Below, piece after piece: positions 1 to 12,944 of a stretch of 64,000 nt of DNA. Under the pieces are notes generated by a model that saw only the letters and a list, made by a program, of their open reading frames with translations, did no database searches and was not told where the DNA came from. The translations under genes were made by a program, and so were the position numbers. Source of the stretch: Bryoerythrophyllum caledonicum (Eukaryota; Streptophyta; Bryopsida; Pottiales; Pottiaceae); assembly GCA_963971425.1 (NCBI GenBank), contig OZ020519.1, positions 14,896,028 to 14,960,027 on the forward strand. The letters are read 5' to 3'. Numbering within the stretch: the stretch's first letter is position 1; every line of letters begins with the position of its first letter.

Positions 1-59
1 CTCGTATTCGTAGCGGTGCCTACCAATCTTAGTTGCGACGTTTTTCCACGGGAGATTTT

Positions 60-520
60 GTTTATCTGCAGCGAGAGGCATCCACGACGTTGGACATCAA
101 GGTAGGGCGCACTATTCTTTGTGTAAAGGATGTATTGCCCAGTGGCATCTTGTTGCTAGAAGACAAGGATGGCCGGAAGTGTTGAGAGCACTCTAAGAAT
201 TGTGCTCGATGCCATTTACCCATTGGTGGCTCCATTCATCCGGAGTTGGCTGTTGTGCCAGACGGCCTTCCTTGTTTTGTGTGTGGTAAGAAGAAGGTCG
301 CGGCTACCAAGTTGTTTTGTGACCATTGTCAGCGTGATTGGCATATGGCTTACTTGACGCCGCCTCTTTATACTTTACTGTCCGGGGATTGGACTCAAGC
401 CCTTGTTGTCGGAGGTCTTCGAGCGAGATTTCATCCAATGAAGCAACTTGAATTCCTTGTGGACTTGTCACTATATGGTGAGTTGCTATCCAGTTGGATT
501 TCTTGGTTTTGATTCAAGGA
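60..520 (+). mobile_element. Fossil coding fragment with two zinc-binding clusters (PHD-like), probably retroelement-derived
   Basis: Reading this stretch on the plus strand gives a short conserved-looking fragment with a C-x2-C-H cluster (NCARCHLPIGG) followed by a PHD-like finger: C-x2-C, then LFCDHC and RDWH, ending in a TPPL motif. The preceding text (VLPSGILLLEDKDGR) resembles the small beta-rich module that sits before such fingers in some plant retroelement polyproteins. That family link is from memory and not certain. The fragment is eroded, with a few breaks, and no flanking element could be delimited. It may instead be a decayed host PHD-finger gene. Confidence 0.35.
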
Positions 521-767
521 TAGGCAATGAGAAGAGTGACCAAAGGATTGGCAACAAAGTTTCTTAAGGCGATTAGAGATGGAGCTCACATTGCACCTAG
601 CCTACCCTCTCTTTGTTACTTCTCCATATACTTATTGATTCAGTAAGGAGCGACATCTTTGTTTAGATGTGTACAGTTGTTGCAGCGACTTCATCGTGAC
701 GTTTAGTCTTGTTAGTGTTGTATGGTCGTTGTTGGATAGAGGGTCTCTTTATCCGCCACAAAGGGCA

Positions 768-1332
768 CCTGAGGGTGTACTATGTATACTTGTTTTAGTG
801 TATCTTTTTGTTTATTTGATGTTAGTTAGGACTCTTGATCTGTTGTGGTTATCGATTTTCCTTTACACAATAGCTGTGAGAGGACGTAGCATCGAGGGTC
901 TCTCCGTATCGTGGTGTTTTAGCATAGATTAATTTGTTACTAATCTACGCGTTCAGGGACGTAAGGCGCATCGCATTCATTTGGATGATTTCCATCCACT
1001 TTAGGTTGTGTGTGTGTGTGCGTATAGCGCTGCACACGCCCTTGACTTGATGTCTTTGTTAAGTCAAGCTTTGTAAATTAGGATGGAGAGTAGGGATTGT
1101 GAGTTCGTGCTTGTAAGTGATGGTGTAGTCATTAGTAAAGGCTTGTACATATTTCCTACTATCTTGCATTCGCTGATTCTCTCTTTGTGGCGTGCAAGAC
1201 GCTTAACTACGAGTGATATGCATTTCTTTCCTTGAGGGTGTATTTTGTATACTTGTTTTAGTGTATGTTTTTTGTTTATTTATTATTGGTTAGGACTCTC
1301 GATCTGTTATGGTTATTGATCTTTCTTTAGAC
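768..1332. repeat. Pair of about 105-bp direct repeats
   Basis: Bases 768-873 and 1229-1332 are clearly related. Both start with a 'gagggtgta' stretch, share 'tatacttgttttagtgtat', a T-rich middle, and 'ttaggactc' before a 'gatctgtt(a/g)tggtta' block. They are about 85 percent alike by eye and 461 bases apart. Nothing that would make them LTRs (PBS, polypurine tract, pol) lies between them, so they look like tandem or nested copies of an unidentified dispersed repeat. Confidence 0.6.
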
Positions 1333-1339
1333 GACATAT

Positions 1340-1835
1340 AACAAACTCACCAACGCAAGAGCTTTGAGATTGACAGCTGAAGGCACTGAAGATCAAACCA
1401 TTCATGAATCTTCATAAAACTAGAGCTCGGATCACCTTTGATGCACAAGACGCACTTATTGTTGGGGTTGTCCGGCTGCAGTAGGGTTTTGGTGCGTGCG
1501 GGCGAGACAACATATACAAGAGGGTCTAGTGGATGTAGGAGCTCAAGGCAAAGAACGGGGAGGTGGACGAGCATGATGCAACAGCCGATATGGGGACCCA
1601 ACATAGGATTGTGGGGCGGGGAGAGGGGGCTGAGCGGACCACTTAGACGAGCAGGAGGAGCAGGCTCTATTAGAACGAGCCCTTAGTACTGAGGGTCGGA
1701 GGAGATTGGTGCTCAAGTTTCGACGAAGTTTGTTTAGGGCTTCGTCGACGCTGATGATTGTTGACGACTCTTTTTGTTTGTTGGTGACTTTGTTATTTTG
1801 TTTGGTGACTATTTTCGATTGTTGGTGTTCATGAA
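1340..1835. other. Stretch without a supported gene
   Basis: This moderately GC-rich segment has short open frames on both strands but no recognisable domain, no splice signals that would extend them, and no similarity to the other genes in the window. It lies directly beyond the 3' end of the antisense LINE relic. Confidence 0.4.
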
Positions 1836-2460
1836 AAGAAGAAGAATCTTGGTCTCTGAGGGCGGCCGGAGTGAATAGAGTGTCTATTTGTTCCACCACT
1901 AAATCAAATGTCCACCAGACAAAGGTTTAGTAGTATGAAACTACTCCCCCCTCTTAAGGGTAGACACTATGTAACGAGTAACCAAGGACCAATCAGAGCC
2001 ACATGGCTCAATTCAAAGAGATGGAATGTAAAGGTCAAGTGTGTGTTTTTTGAACAATTTTAAGGAGTATCATATAATTTGGGAAGAGGTTGGTTGTTTA
2101 TGTAGGAGAATGGACATTGCATGTTGAATAGCAATGGTGTTAATTTTTGTGAATGTCTTTTTTTATTGGATTAATGGGAATATTGAATGTTTTTTCAAGA
2201 ATTTTCATAAAGGGGATAAATGTAGTAGCTCTTGCTCCAGCGGCAATGACAATAAGAGGGTCAAATTTCCATCCTTGAGTTGCAGTGTCATTAATAAGTG
2301 GTTTGTACTTATTGATTTTGTTTTCAATTGTTTATTGGAAAAATCTATCATTATAGTATTTGTATTCAATAATTTGGATAGTAAGGTTCATTGGTGTTCA
2401 CGGCATGATGGAGCACTAACTGTGGTTTGGGAACATTTTTTCTTGCATTGAAGTTGTTTG
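1836..2460 (-). mobile_element. Truncated, decayed antisense copy of the dual-endonuclease LINE family (3' end only)
   Basis: On the minus strand this segment matches the 3' end of the 15.8-kb LINE at 23,943-39,790. Around 2140-2330 it encodes text such as DPLIVIAAGARATTFIP and ENKINKYKPL, which line up with DPLIVITSGARATTFIP and QNKIDKYQPL of the intact element's C-terminal nuclease domain. Around 1880-1985 it matches the 3' UTR: an exact 'tactcgttacatagtgtcta' stretch and a GGAACRAAYAGACACT block. It ends in a short TTC tail near 1836-1850. The reading frame carries at least two stops and a frame change, so the copy is dead. It shows that the family has older members in this genome and that the C-terminal domain is conserved between copies. 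Confidence 0.85.
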
Positions 2461-2576
2461 TTAAGTGAGGCAAAGATACCATGAGTTTTGGCCTTTTTAA
2501 TTTAATTTTTGAAATAAAAAGTAGTCCTAGATAGGTTAAGGTTTCAATTATTTGTTGAAGTTGGCTAAGATTCATG

Positions 2577-4430
2577 GTTTAACCCCTAAAGGATCGATGT
2601 CCCCTCGGGGGACGTTTTGAGTTTAGGTGAGGTACCACGTTCTCAATTCTAGGCATTACTTTCTGAGATTCTGTATTGAATGGCCAGCTTTTGATTAGCT
2701 TTGCATAGACACAAATTTCGTAGAATTCCGACTTACGGTTCAAAAGTTACAATTTATTTTCACATATATATATAAATAGTGCAGCAGTTTTGTGTGACAT
2801 ATCACAAATACTGTCCCCAAACTTTAATAACTTCTAAATTCAATAGAAATTCGAGTTTTTGTCCATTTAAAAGACTGAAAATGTCCTCTTGGAAAGGAAA
2901 TTGAGATCTTTGCATCTACCGTACGGATTTGTGAATTTCAAATATTTGAGAAGGATATGATATATGCAAAATATAAAGTGTATTGTTGATTCTCGGCACA
3001 TAGGTGCATTGCAGGATTTTTTAGGACATCTTCTACACCTCTTCTACTTCTAAAATTTGGTGCACATGTGCCTAACATGATCCTTTTCAAGTTAAGACAA
3101 TAAAATTGCGGCCCGTAGTGCAAAAAGTTGCCATAGAAGGTGGTCGAAGTTTGTTGAAGGTGTATAGTATGACCTGAAAAAGAGATTATGTCGCACTTCA
3201 AAGGCTAATATCTTTCAATCCGTGCGGTCAAACTTACCAAAATTTTCACCACACACTCTCCTACAAGTCTAGTACAAGATCCTACCGTTAAATTTTCCAA
3301 AAAATGATTTGTATCATTTTGTGTCGAATGCACTGAAAATGGCAGATTTGGAGTGTTTTTGAGGAAAAATTGCCTTGGTCCTTTAGGGGTTAACTTGACC
3401 TGTCTATCTTCATTCTCAAAGGGGATGGAAGCTACTTCTAACTTGGAATATGCATTTATAAGTGATGGAACTAGGTTGTAAATACTTTCTATTTGTTTGT
3501 GGATTGGCGATATTGTATCTAAATACAAGGTTTACCTCATGAGAGTTGAATCATGTAAATTTAAAGTTTGACAATTCCATTTGATTCTTTGGAAATAAAT
3601 CTTAAAAGTTCAAAAGATATGATGTTGATTACAACCTCTATAAAAGTATATAGATGTTGTCATACATTTACATTGTGCAATACAAAGTTATCATCATAAC
3701 CACCAAGTAAATAATCCTTATACATCAGTCGAAAATTGTGAATATAGGCACGTATTTTACTCTTTGGAATACAAAAAAAGTATCAAAGTTTAGCAAGACT
3801 TACACCTTTGGATTGAAGATTCTTCATCTAACATCTTTCATTTGGAGGTCATTTCAATATCTCAACCTTATCAAGTTCAAATACAACACTATACATGTAG
3901 AATATTGTGGCCACCAGTGGCACCTTCTAACATTAAGGGCTAACCAAGTAAACACCCTTCAAAGATGTGCCATAAGTCGCAACAAGATACTCATCCATTG
4001 TAAGAATTCAAACCAAGATTTCGCACACGTAGGCACAACAATAACATATCGAGAAGAAGCTTGTAAATTTGACATGTTATTTGTTTGTAAAGCGAGGCAT
4101 TCCAAGGCTGAAATATATCAAGATGTTCGGAATGATCTAACCCTTGAGAGACCAAGTGTCCATTCGGGGGACACTTTCACTATAATCACCTCTCAATGCG
4201 TACGGTCTAAATTCACCACATCATCTCATAAAAATTTAGAAAAAAACCCTACAACTGCACTCTGAAAAAGTTCATCTCGGTAGTTTTTAATCAATGGAGT
4301 AGAGATTCCTTGAAAATGCCTTGGTCCTTTCAGGGTTAATTTATAATCCAATATCTGAATCCCCATTTACCGTGAATTTTAATATTCAACCCCTGAAGAA
4401 CCAAGTGTACCTATGAGGTACAAGTCGTTC
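2577..4430. repeat. Degenerate interspersed repeat family with short covarying hairpins
   Basis: Several short blocks recur here: 'aacccctaaaggaccaagtg' and variants followed by a small hairpin (2599-2613, 4154-4176, 4406-4422), reverse-oriented copies without the hairpin (3370-3390, 4316-4336), and a 'tttcaatccgt(g/c)cggtcaaa' block (about 3213-3235, 4449-4470). The same blocks recur near 19,780, 20,530, 43,430-43,450, 44,740 and 45,440-45,475. No coding capacity is visible. They look like a non-autonomous repeat family of unknown class. Confidence 0.6.
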
Positions 4431-5395
4431 CACTTTGACTGCAAATAATTTTCATCCGTCCGGTCAAAATTCACGAAATATTTACCACATCATCTCGTAT
4501 AAGTTGAGAAGAAGATTCTACGATTCCATTCTCAAAAAGTCCATCTTCGTAGGTTTCAATAAAATGGAGCACAGACTCCTCTAAAATGCCAGGGTCAGAG
4601 TTGAAAAAAAAAATCCCAAATTTTCTCTCTACAATTTGTTGAAAGCTTTGGTAGGAAGTCAGCCCAGAAGGGTGGTGATGATGCCAACTCTTTCCCCAGG
4701 CTTTCCGCTGCAATCATGCCCACATGACTCGCTTCTGTAATTCACAATCACCTCAGGGTTTCATGGAAAGAAAAAAATGGGCAACAATCATGGAGCTGGT
4801 ACCACTCCAAAAACAATAATACCCTCTATGCCTTGGTCGGATCCATACAAAATTAATCTTATGATGGAGACTGTCCAAATTTTAAGGGATTTGTCGATTG
4901 TAATACCCAGGCAATACTCATGCAATACCTAGATGATACCCGCTGTGTGGATTGGAAAAAATAATTAACTCGTCTAAGGGAAGCTACATATTTTGTAATC
5001 TGCCCATACGTGATGCTGCTTTTGCCGACCTAGTCAATGAGCTACTGATTGATACTAGTTAGCCTGCATGTGCACTGTAGTGAAGCTGGGGCAGCTTCAT
5101 CGTTCACAGAGAGCAGCGTTGGTGTTTTGCGGAAGCGAATGTGAAGCAGTGCCGGAGTCTCAGTTCGCAGTCAGGTGAGATTTCGGAGCTGGGGGAGTAT
5201 CCGTTGCTTATCTGGTGAGATTTTGAGTTTCGAAAAGAGTTTCGGAGAAGGTTTGTTTTTCAGGTTGGTGCAACTTTTTTATCTTGAAGCGTCGGTGCGC
5301 TTTGTTGAGCTTTGGTTTTTTAGGTTGTGGTGCTGTAGATCAATTTTCAGGTTGAAGGATTTGCCCTGACGACGATCATCTTCTTCGAGGTTGAC
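4431..5395. other. Intergenic and 5' region upstream of the receptor-like gene
   Basis: No gene is visible. The segment from about 5090 becomes more GC-rich and runs into the start codon at 5396, so it probably holds the promoter and 5' UTR of the receptor-like gene. No convincing TATA box was picked out. Confidence 0.4.
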
Positions 5396-8300
5396 ATGAT
5401 GGCAACCGATGTAGTAGCTGCTGCGGCCTTTCTGGTGGCGCTTTTGATGCAGCTGTGGGGGGACGCTGCAGCTCTGAATGCGAGTACGGCCACCTATACG
5501 CTCGGCTTCCTGGCGCCCTCGCCGGACTCTGTCATCCCCGCCAGCCTCGCCACTGAATGGTAACCGCTCCGTTCTCTCAGAAGCAAAATCACCTCTAAAA
5601 TCAGTCCAAAGGAGAGAACGGTGACCGATATTCATTAGCTTCACTCTCACAGACTTGCGTTTGGCGACGAGGAGCTGTCTTGGAAGGTGAAGAAGGAGGT
5701 CGCCGTTCTCCCTGGGTTTTTAGAGAACTGAGGTGGTAAGCGCTATCGATCGTTTGCCACTGACATGTTTCTCTTGTGCAGGGATTCGGCGTTTCAAGTG
5801 GCGATGGAGGTGCTGAACGGCGAGAACCGGTCGTACGCGCTGATCCCGAGCAAGCTGTATACGGAGTGCGACTGGCAGAAGGGGCAGCATGCGGCGGAGA
5901 CGCTGCTGCGGCCGCTGATGGTGCCGCCGTTCCTCGGCGGCGTCGGCCCCGCGTGCACGGACGCCGCCATGTCCGCGGGGCGCGTCTTCCGCGAGAAGAA
6001 CTACCCGCTCATCTCCTTCGCCGCCACTTCCGAGAGCCTCAACAGTCGTGTGTTCTACCCCACCTTCTTCCGCACAGTGTAAGAACTCTTGCTCTTCTTC
6101 TCCCTTTTGTTGCACTTTTGTTGCAAGAATGAGACACTCTTTCGATTCTCTTGGAAAAGACAAGATATGCTTGGTGGTACCGAGGAGGTTTTCCTGCGCT
6201 TGTTTGATAAGCTTTTAGCATCTGCAAGAGTATCCTGCTTGGGAATTTTTTTTTTGGAATCAGAAAGAATGTTCCGTACGGCTGATTAGGTTTTCCTGCT
6301 CTTCTTTTCGTTGCTGCAGGTATAGTGATAAGCACCAGGCAGCCGCCATAGCCGCCAGTGTGAGTGTCAAATCACCCTTTTTTCCTTTTTTTTCTGTGGT
6401 GTAGAGATATCCGAGACGTCCATTAACTGTTTGTTATAATCTGCATTTGTGTCCAGTGCAAAGTGATGGACCAACTGGTGATGGTTTTACAGTTTTCTTC
6501 TCTGGCTTGATCAGTCACTTTTGTACTTGGAATTATGTAAGACTCTTGCCAGAGGTTAAGTAATGCTGAAAAGTCACTTGAAAAGCAACCATAGTCTCAA
6601 TCAGATACCCTTCTTTTGATTTAATACTCCCCTCTTTGAATAGATATTAGATCCATTTGGACAAGCTTGGTGGTCTCTAAATATAAGCCAAAGTAGTTTC
6701 AGTCATCTGGAAAGAGTTTGCATGAGATTCCTTGTTGAATAGCAGCTGATTTGAGAAGTCTTTAAGGGTGATTTTAGTTCAATAGAAAATGTAATAGGAT
6801 ACATGTGTTACCAGAACAATTGCATGCCATGTCTATGTAATTGGTCCAGAGGCACTAATTTGTGCCTAATGTGACTTTGAACTCAGGTGGAGAAGCTGCA
6901 AATCAAGCGTCTCAGGCTGTTGACAACTCAACAGTACTACAGCGTAAACCTGGGCCAAAACATAGTTGAAGTGAGTATTCAAACCAAAGAGTGATGCACT
7001 AAAACAAGGAGCTGATTAAAAAGGTGAGGTTGTTTAAGACACCAAAGTGTTTTTTAACAAGATTAAGGTACTAGAGTTTTTACTGAAAGTTCTTCTAAAA
7101 GAGGAAAGGGAAGAGAACATACAAAATTAGAATGAGAAAGTTCTTCTTTTGCACGGTCGGCTCTGGCGTGCTTTCTCTTTTGTTACTAGTTACTTCCTAG
7201 CAATTACATTGTGGAACAAAATATGTGGCAAAATGTAATTTGTAATAAAATTATGTTCCAAAATCGGATTAATTTGTTCCAAAAAAATTGATACTGTTTT
7301 TTGGCCACATATTTTGCAGGCGGTGGGTTCTTTGGCAAATATAACTGAATGCCTTCTTCACAAAGGGGCGAATAACAGCATCAACAGCACAGAGCTTGCT
7401 GGGTATTTGGAATCAGTTGGACAAGACGAGTTCATTGTAATGGCTGTGCACCCGAATCACGCTTATGATATTTGGAGCGCTGCATACAAACTGGTATGCA
7501 TATCATTTCTAATCAAAATGACATGTGCATTTCTACTTCATTTGGTTCATCTCGAACCCTGTCGTTTTTCACAAGCATTTTAGGACTTGCGTGAGTCAAT
7601 CTGGTAAGTACCCCTTATCTGTATTTTGCGTCACTTTTTGAGTGAGGAGCAACATGATTGCTGGTAGTGAAGAGAAAAGAGAGGTTAGATGTGTTTGAAA
7701 CTAGTTTTGTGTTTTCTTCTACAATTTTTACGCAAAAGAAAGGTTGGAGAGTTCTAGACAAAGACTTGACTTTACAAATAACTCTAATTCTGCTTGAGTT
7801 GTGGTTCTCATAATCTACATTCTTTGAACCTGGTACAGGACAGGATAAGGTACCCATTCTGGTACTTTGGAACAGATGGAGTAACTGCTTTTGATCCTGC
7901 AGAGACAAATGCAACAGGTGAGCATGGTGAAGGAAAACCTTGCTGAAGAATGTTAGTGATGTGATGTACTAATTTGTAGGGGTGGTTAACATCACATAAT
8001 AATTTACCGCTAACTTATGCCTTGTATGATGCAGATCCCATTTTGGTGACCGCCTTGGAAGGAGAGCTTGGAGTTTCCCCTCACGGTATGAATTTCCAAA
8101 CCATGAAAAGTCACAAATTTTCAGTAAGATACCCCCTCTCCAACCTCTCGTTTTAGCCTAAAATGTAGAGATAGTTTCTAACCTCTAATGATCCACCAGG
8201 CGGCGACATTGGCAACAACAAGGCGTGTGAGAAGTTTTACTCTTACTGGAAATCCAAGAACTACCCGGGCTTCCCGTCGCAAGGCATGGCCCGCACGCGC

Positions 8301-10367
8301 GCGTACGTGCCGCACCTCATCGACGCGGTGCAGACGTACTTCTTCATCGTCGACAACCTCATCAAGGCGAACATCTCTGTGACCAAGGATGCGGTTCTCA
8401 TGGCGCTTAATGGGTCCGGGCCTGGGTTTGTGCAGTTCGAGGGGTGCAGTGGGGTGGTGGCGTTTGATAACGCCACTGGAAGTCGGAGTGTGGCGGCGCA
8501 GCATCCGGTGTATGACCTCGTTTCTCTCACGCCCAAGTACTGGGAGGTAATGTACCTGAATCTCTCCACCATGCAAGTTCCTTATTACAGTCACCTCCGT
8601 CTACAAAAGCATCTATTACAACAGCTAGCTTCCTCTACAAAACAGTCACCTCCCTACGACAAGGCTGTTGTAACAGATGTTTTTAACAAACAGCTAGCTT
8701 CCTCTACAAAACAGTCACCTCCCTCTACGACAAGGCTGTCGTAACAGATGTTGTTTTTAACAAACAAGGCTGTTGTAGAGGGAGCTGATTGTTTTGGAAA
8801 GTGAGCGGTAGATGTCAGGAGTTTTAACCTATGATTTTTTTTTTTAATTATAAACTTTTTATAACCATTTTGAATGATTAACATTGAAGTTTTTGTTAGA
8901 GTCCTTTAGGAAGAGGGGGAGGAGGGTGAGATTTACGTAGCATGAGAGATTTCATGATCTCTCGTTTTGCACCAATGAAAGTAGTAATGGGCCATCAATG
9001 TTCTTTGGCGCTACCCAATGCAACTAAAGCTCTTCCATAGTATCCCAAGTTTTCAAAGAGGAGACTAGTGGTTCTCCAATTTTTCCAAAGCCAAGCCACC
9101 CTCTTCATGTGGTCTTATTATTAACATAAGATCATAATAATAGGGGTTGACATATGGGGTCACTTTTAGGAAAACTTCAAAAATACATAGAATATTGACC
9201 TCTATTTTGATGAACTAAAACTAGCTTAAAATAGCTCTCAATATCTGTAAGAAAAGGCGGCTGGAATTCATGGTAGCCTACCCAAGGCAAGCTAAAGCTC
9301 CTCCTCTAGTTCCCTAAGAGTTGACCAATAGTTCCCCCACACCTCTCCCAAGCTAAGTCACCCTCTCCACATGGTCCGAGTTTCTCTCATAAAACTATAA
9401 AATAGGGGGTGACAATGCTGTAGAGTGTCACCTCTACACTTTGAGGAGTACTCCATCCTCCAAATCTCGCGTGACTTTACAAATAACTGCAACATCTTAG
9501 CCCATGTCTGCTTTTGGATTAATTTGCACCTCTGAAGGATATGAAGCATGTGTGCAGATCAAGGGTGAGATCACAAGCAACGGAGTTTTGCTCAACTTAT
9601 CGCCCCTCACACAACCTGGAAGCGAGTATGGAGCAAATGCGGTATGTCACTATGCACCAAACTTGCTATGCATATATACATCTTGAACATGCAAATTATA
9701 ACTGTAATTCAAACATTTTGGATTTTTCAATGACATTTCTGAGTCCTGTAGATTAAACAGGGCACATTAGTTTTTTCACATGAATAGCGAAGATTTTACA
9801 AAGATAGATAGCACAATATGCATTAGAAAACAGCAAAAACAACAAATCTATTAGCCTCTTTTGTGCTAAGAGCTAGAAGAAGGTAGTTGTAAAGCCACCC
9901 AAAGTTTCAACAAGATAGCCTCTTTTGTGCTCATAGTTATTAGATCATTGGAAGAGTCTCTCACCTGGAATTTTCCATTGGAAGAGCTCACTGGTCTCTA
10001 AGTTCAAATTAGAAGTAGTTTTAGCCACCTTTGCAAATGAGGCCATGTTGTTGTGATTGGTGTGGTTTAAGATGTTATAAGTGGTGTTTTCTAGAGAGAT
10101 CATTTTTCTTTGCCTCACTCTTGTTTCTCTAATTGAATTCGCTGTTGTTCGCAGACGTATGTGGGACCGGATCCAAATGGGTTGTCCAGCAAGGCCAAGG
10201 CGGGCATCATCGTGGGCACGCTCTTGGGCGCAGTGGCGGTGCTGTTCCTGGCTGCAAGCGGCCTCTACATGTACCGACGACGCAAAACCTCGGACCGGAC
10301 CGTCACCAGGACCGAGTCCAGGCGGCGAATCATGGATTCGGAGAGTTTTGGAAGCTCAGATGGATAG
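5396..10367 (+). CDS. Single-pass receptor-like protein with ANF/GABA-B-type ligand-binding ectodomain (10 exons, 510 aa)
   Basis: Exons read from GT-AG signals: 5396-5559, 5782-6078, 6320-6359, 6887-6970, 7320-7493, 7839-7917, 8035-8085, 8200-8546, 9558-9641, 10155-10367. Phases join without a break to give 510 residues. Residues 1-27 form a signal peptide. The ectodomain resembles the periplasmic-binding fold of receptor ligand-binding regions (Pfam ANF_receptor): GGVGPACTDAAM, ISFAATSESLNSR and FYPTFFRT closely follow the GABA-B receptor pattern. A single membrane helix spans about residues 457-480, followed by a basic 30-residue tail (RRRK...) ending in an acidic/serine stretch. There is no kinase, cyclase, channel or seven-helix domain, so the layout is like a clearance or co-receptor. 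Ligand and partner are unknown. Start chosen at the first of two adjacent ATGs, which gives the signal peptide. Confidence 0.8.
7217..7316. repeat. 13-bp perfect inverted repeat spanning an intron end
   Basis: CAAAATATGTGGC at 7217-7229 is the exact reverse complement of GCCACATATTTTG at 7304-7316, which runs into the splice acceptor (AG at 7318-7319) of the receptor-like gene. The intervening 74 bases are AT-rich with two further GTTCCA repeats. In the pre-mRNA the acceptor could be paired. It may also be a remnant of a small inverted-repeat element. Confidence 0.6.
8600..8785. repeat. Tandem duplication of about 85 bp in intron 8
   Basis: A unit containing 'ctagcttcctctacaaaaca' followed by 'gtcacctccct' and 'acgacaaggctg' is repeated twice, with a partial third copy ending in 'aacaaggctgttgtagaggg', which is partly the inverse of the unit. 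The block lies in the intron between exons 8 and 9 of the receptor-like gene. Confidence 0.7.
8945..9450. repeat. Two copies of a dispersed repeat of about 220 bp inside intron 8
   Basis: Copies at about 8945-9190 and 9240-9450 share a series of blocks in order: 'caatgcaactaaagctc' or variant, 'agttgaccaatagttc' or variant, 'ccaagccaccctcttcatgt', and 'ataggggttgaca' or variant. A third copy with the same block order lies at about 20,755-20,975 in the intergenic DNA. No coding capacity or terminal repeats could be defined. The family is not recognised. Confidence 0.65.
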
Positions 10368-10658
10368 AGGGAGCATGCCATAGCTCCGGTCTCTTCCACA
10401 CGTTTTGTACACTACAGAGTAGGCAACGCCAAGTGTTCGTCATGACTATCTGTGGGTTTATGACAGAGATATTAATGTAGACAGTAGACATTTCAGTACG
10501 TCAAATGAGTGGAGAACAATTGCATATGTGCAACAACGAGAACAACAAATGATTGACAATTGCATATGTGCGACAACTGGGACATTGAGGAGATGTGGGT
10601 AAACTGAGAATCTCATTGAGTATTGCTTCTTTACAAGTGATGCCGACAAATTGAGCAT

Positions 10659-11402
<744 letters not shown>

Positions 11403-12944
11403 TGGTGACGGATTCTCCACACTCCGAGTGGGGTCGAGGATGCACAGCAGACGAAGCGCGTTTTGGACGACGTACGGCTGCGTGCGCACGATGCGAGCTC
11501 TTGTGGGAGAGAGACCTAAGCGACGATGGGATAGAGATCTGGGTGTGGCCAATCGCCAAGCTTCAGTGTGCACCACCCACAAACAAACGCCTTCGGATAA
11601 GGCGAGGCTCTTTTCGTTGCATGCTGCTGCCACCAGGCTCACTTGGCGCACCCCTGCCCATCCCACATGGCACCACTTTTCATGTAAATTTCTTTCTATG
11701 AACGAACAGATTATAAGACAACGATTGTGACGGATTAGAATTCATGTTACTCTACGGTTTGGATTCTTTTCTGTTGTGTATCATGAGCTTATGACCCTTC
11801 GCCAGCAATCAACGGAATGTGAAGGCTTCGGTTGTAATTCTGAAATGCGAGTGAATTCTGAGATTTCACGACATGCTAGTTGGACGTTCTGAGTACGTTT
11901 CAATCGTACCTTTCATTGTTGTATGTGTGGAAAGGGCCGAATCCGGAGCTCCACACTCGAGATGAAATGGGTCGCCATGGTGGTGTCAAGGGAATCATGG
12001 TTGCAGCTCTGCTCTCCTAAACCTCAACCGATGATGACGTCTCTTCCCCTTTCCACTGTAGTTGCATTCTCGCGCTTTCATATCAAGCAGCCCGATCCAC
12101 TGATGAGTTGTCCCTTTCGAGTTGTCTCTCGTTGCGTCGTTTAGGTCATGCATCATGACGTTGTTCAAAGAAAGTGTTGATATCTACCCTACCCATCGAT
12201 TGTGACCTAGTCAGAATCCTCCAAGCATTAGGGTTACCACTTGAGTTGCCTGAAGTTACAAATGCATTTTCTGAGATTTGCATCATCTGCTTGACGTTGT
12301 GCATCAGGCATTGAAATGGTTCGAGCGAGCTTTTAGGGTTACAATGCCTGATGTAGATAGGGGGAACTTTGCTTCTCTTGCTTGTCATGGTTGCCTTTGG
12401 AAGAGAAACCGCAGTGCAGAGTTCCGTGGTACGTGTATTGTTCTGGCGAAGCGGTCTGCATTGAGCATGTGACGTGAGTAACTTGCTGTATGGTGTCATG
12501 CTTGTGAAACTGTTCACCATGCTTGACGACATCGAAGCTTGTGTTCATCTCCTCATCGTCGGTGTATTTATAAGTTCAGCGGCTTGCTTCAGGCCTTCTT
12601 CCAGCACAGGTCCCACTTTCGTTCTGGACACGCGCTTGCTTGAAGAAGCATGGTTTCGGTTGGGAGGAAGGTCGGTTATACCGTTTTGGAAACCCCAATC
12701 GTCTTCTCTTTCTCTTGGCTCTTCGAATTCTCCTCGTATTGACTGGGAGTCGGACACCACCAGCCTGTACGTTTTAGGTTCATGGATTGCACGCTTGGAA
12801 TGTAACCTTGAAGGTTGGAGTAATCAAGATTGAAGAAGCGGGAAAGACAGGAGACGTCTGTCAATGCTAAGCGAAGTGGGATGCCGAAGATTTTCTGTCC
12901 TCGCTTTGGGCCCTCCAGAGAATTCCTGAACACCGAAGAAGAAA
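11403..12944. other. Divergent intergenic region between psaK and the RING-H2 gene
   Basis: No supported gene is visible. The left part should hold the psaK promoter (minus) and the right part the promoter and 5' UTR of the RING-H2 gene (plus). A TATA-like 'gtatttataag' lies at about 12,561 on the plus strand. Several open frames of up to 120 codons exist on both strands, but none shows a domain or repeat pattern. Confidence 0.45.

Noticed and set aside
768-1332. LTR pair of a small retrotransposon
   Set aside because: No PBS, polypurine tract or coding remnant lies between the repeats and no terminal TG...CA was seen.
12474-12833. Coding exon upstream of the RING-H2 gene
   Set aside because: No domain, no repeat pattern and no convincing donor site linking it to the next exon.
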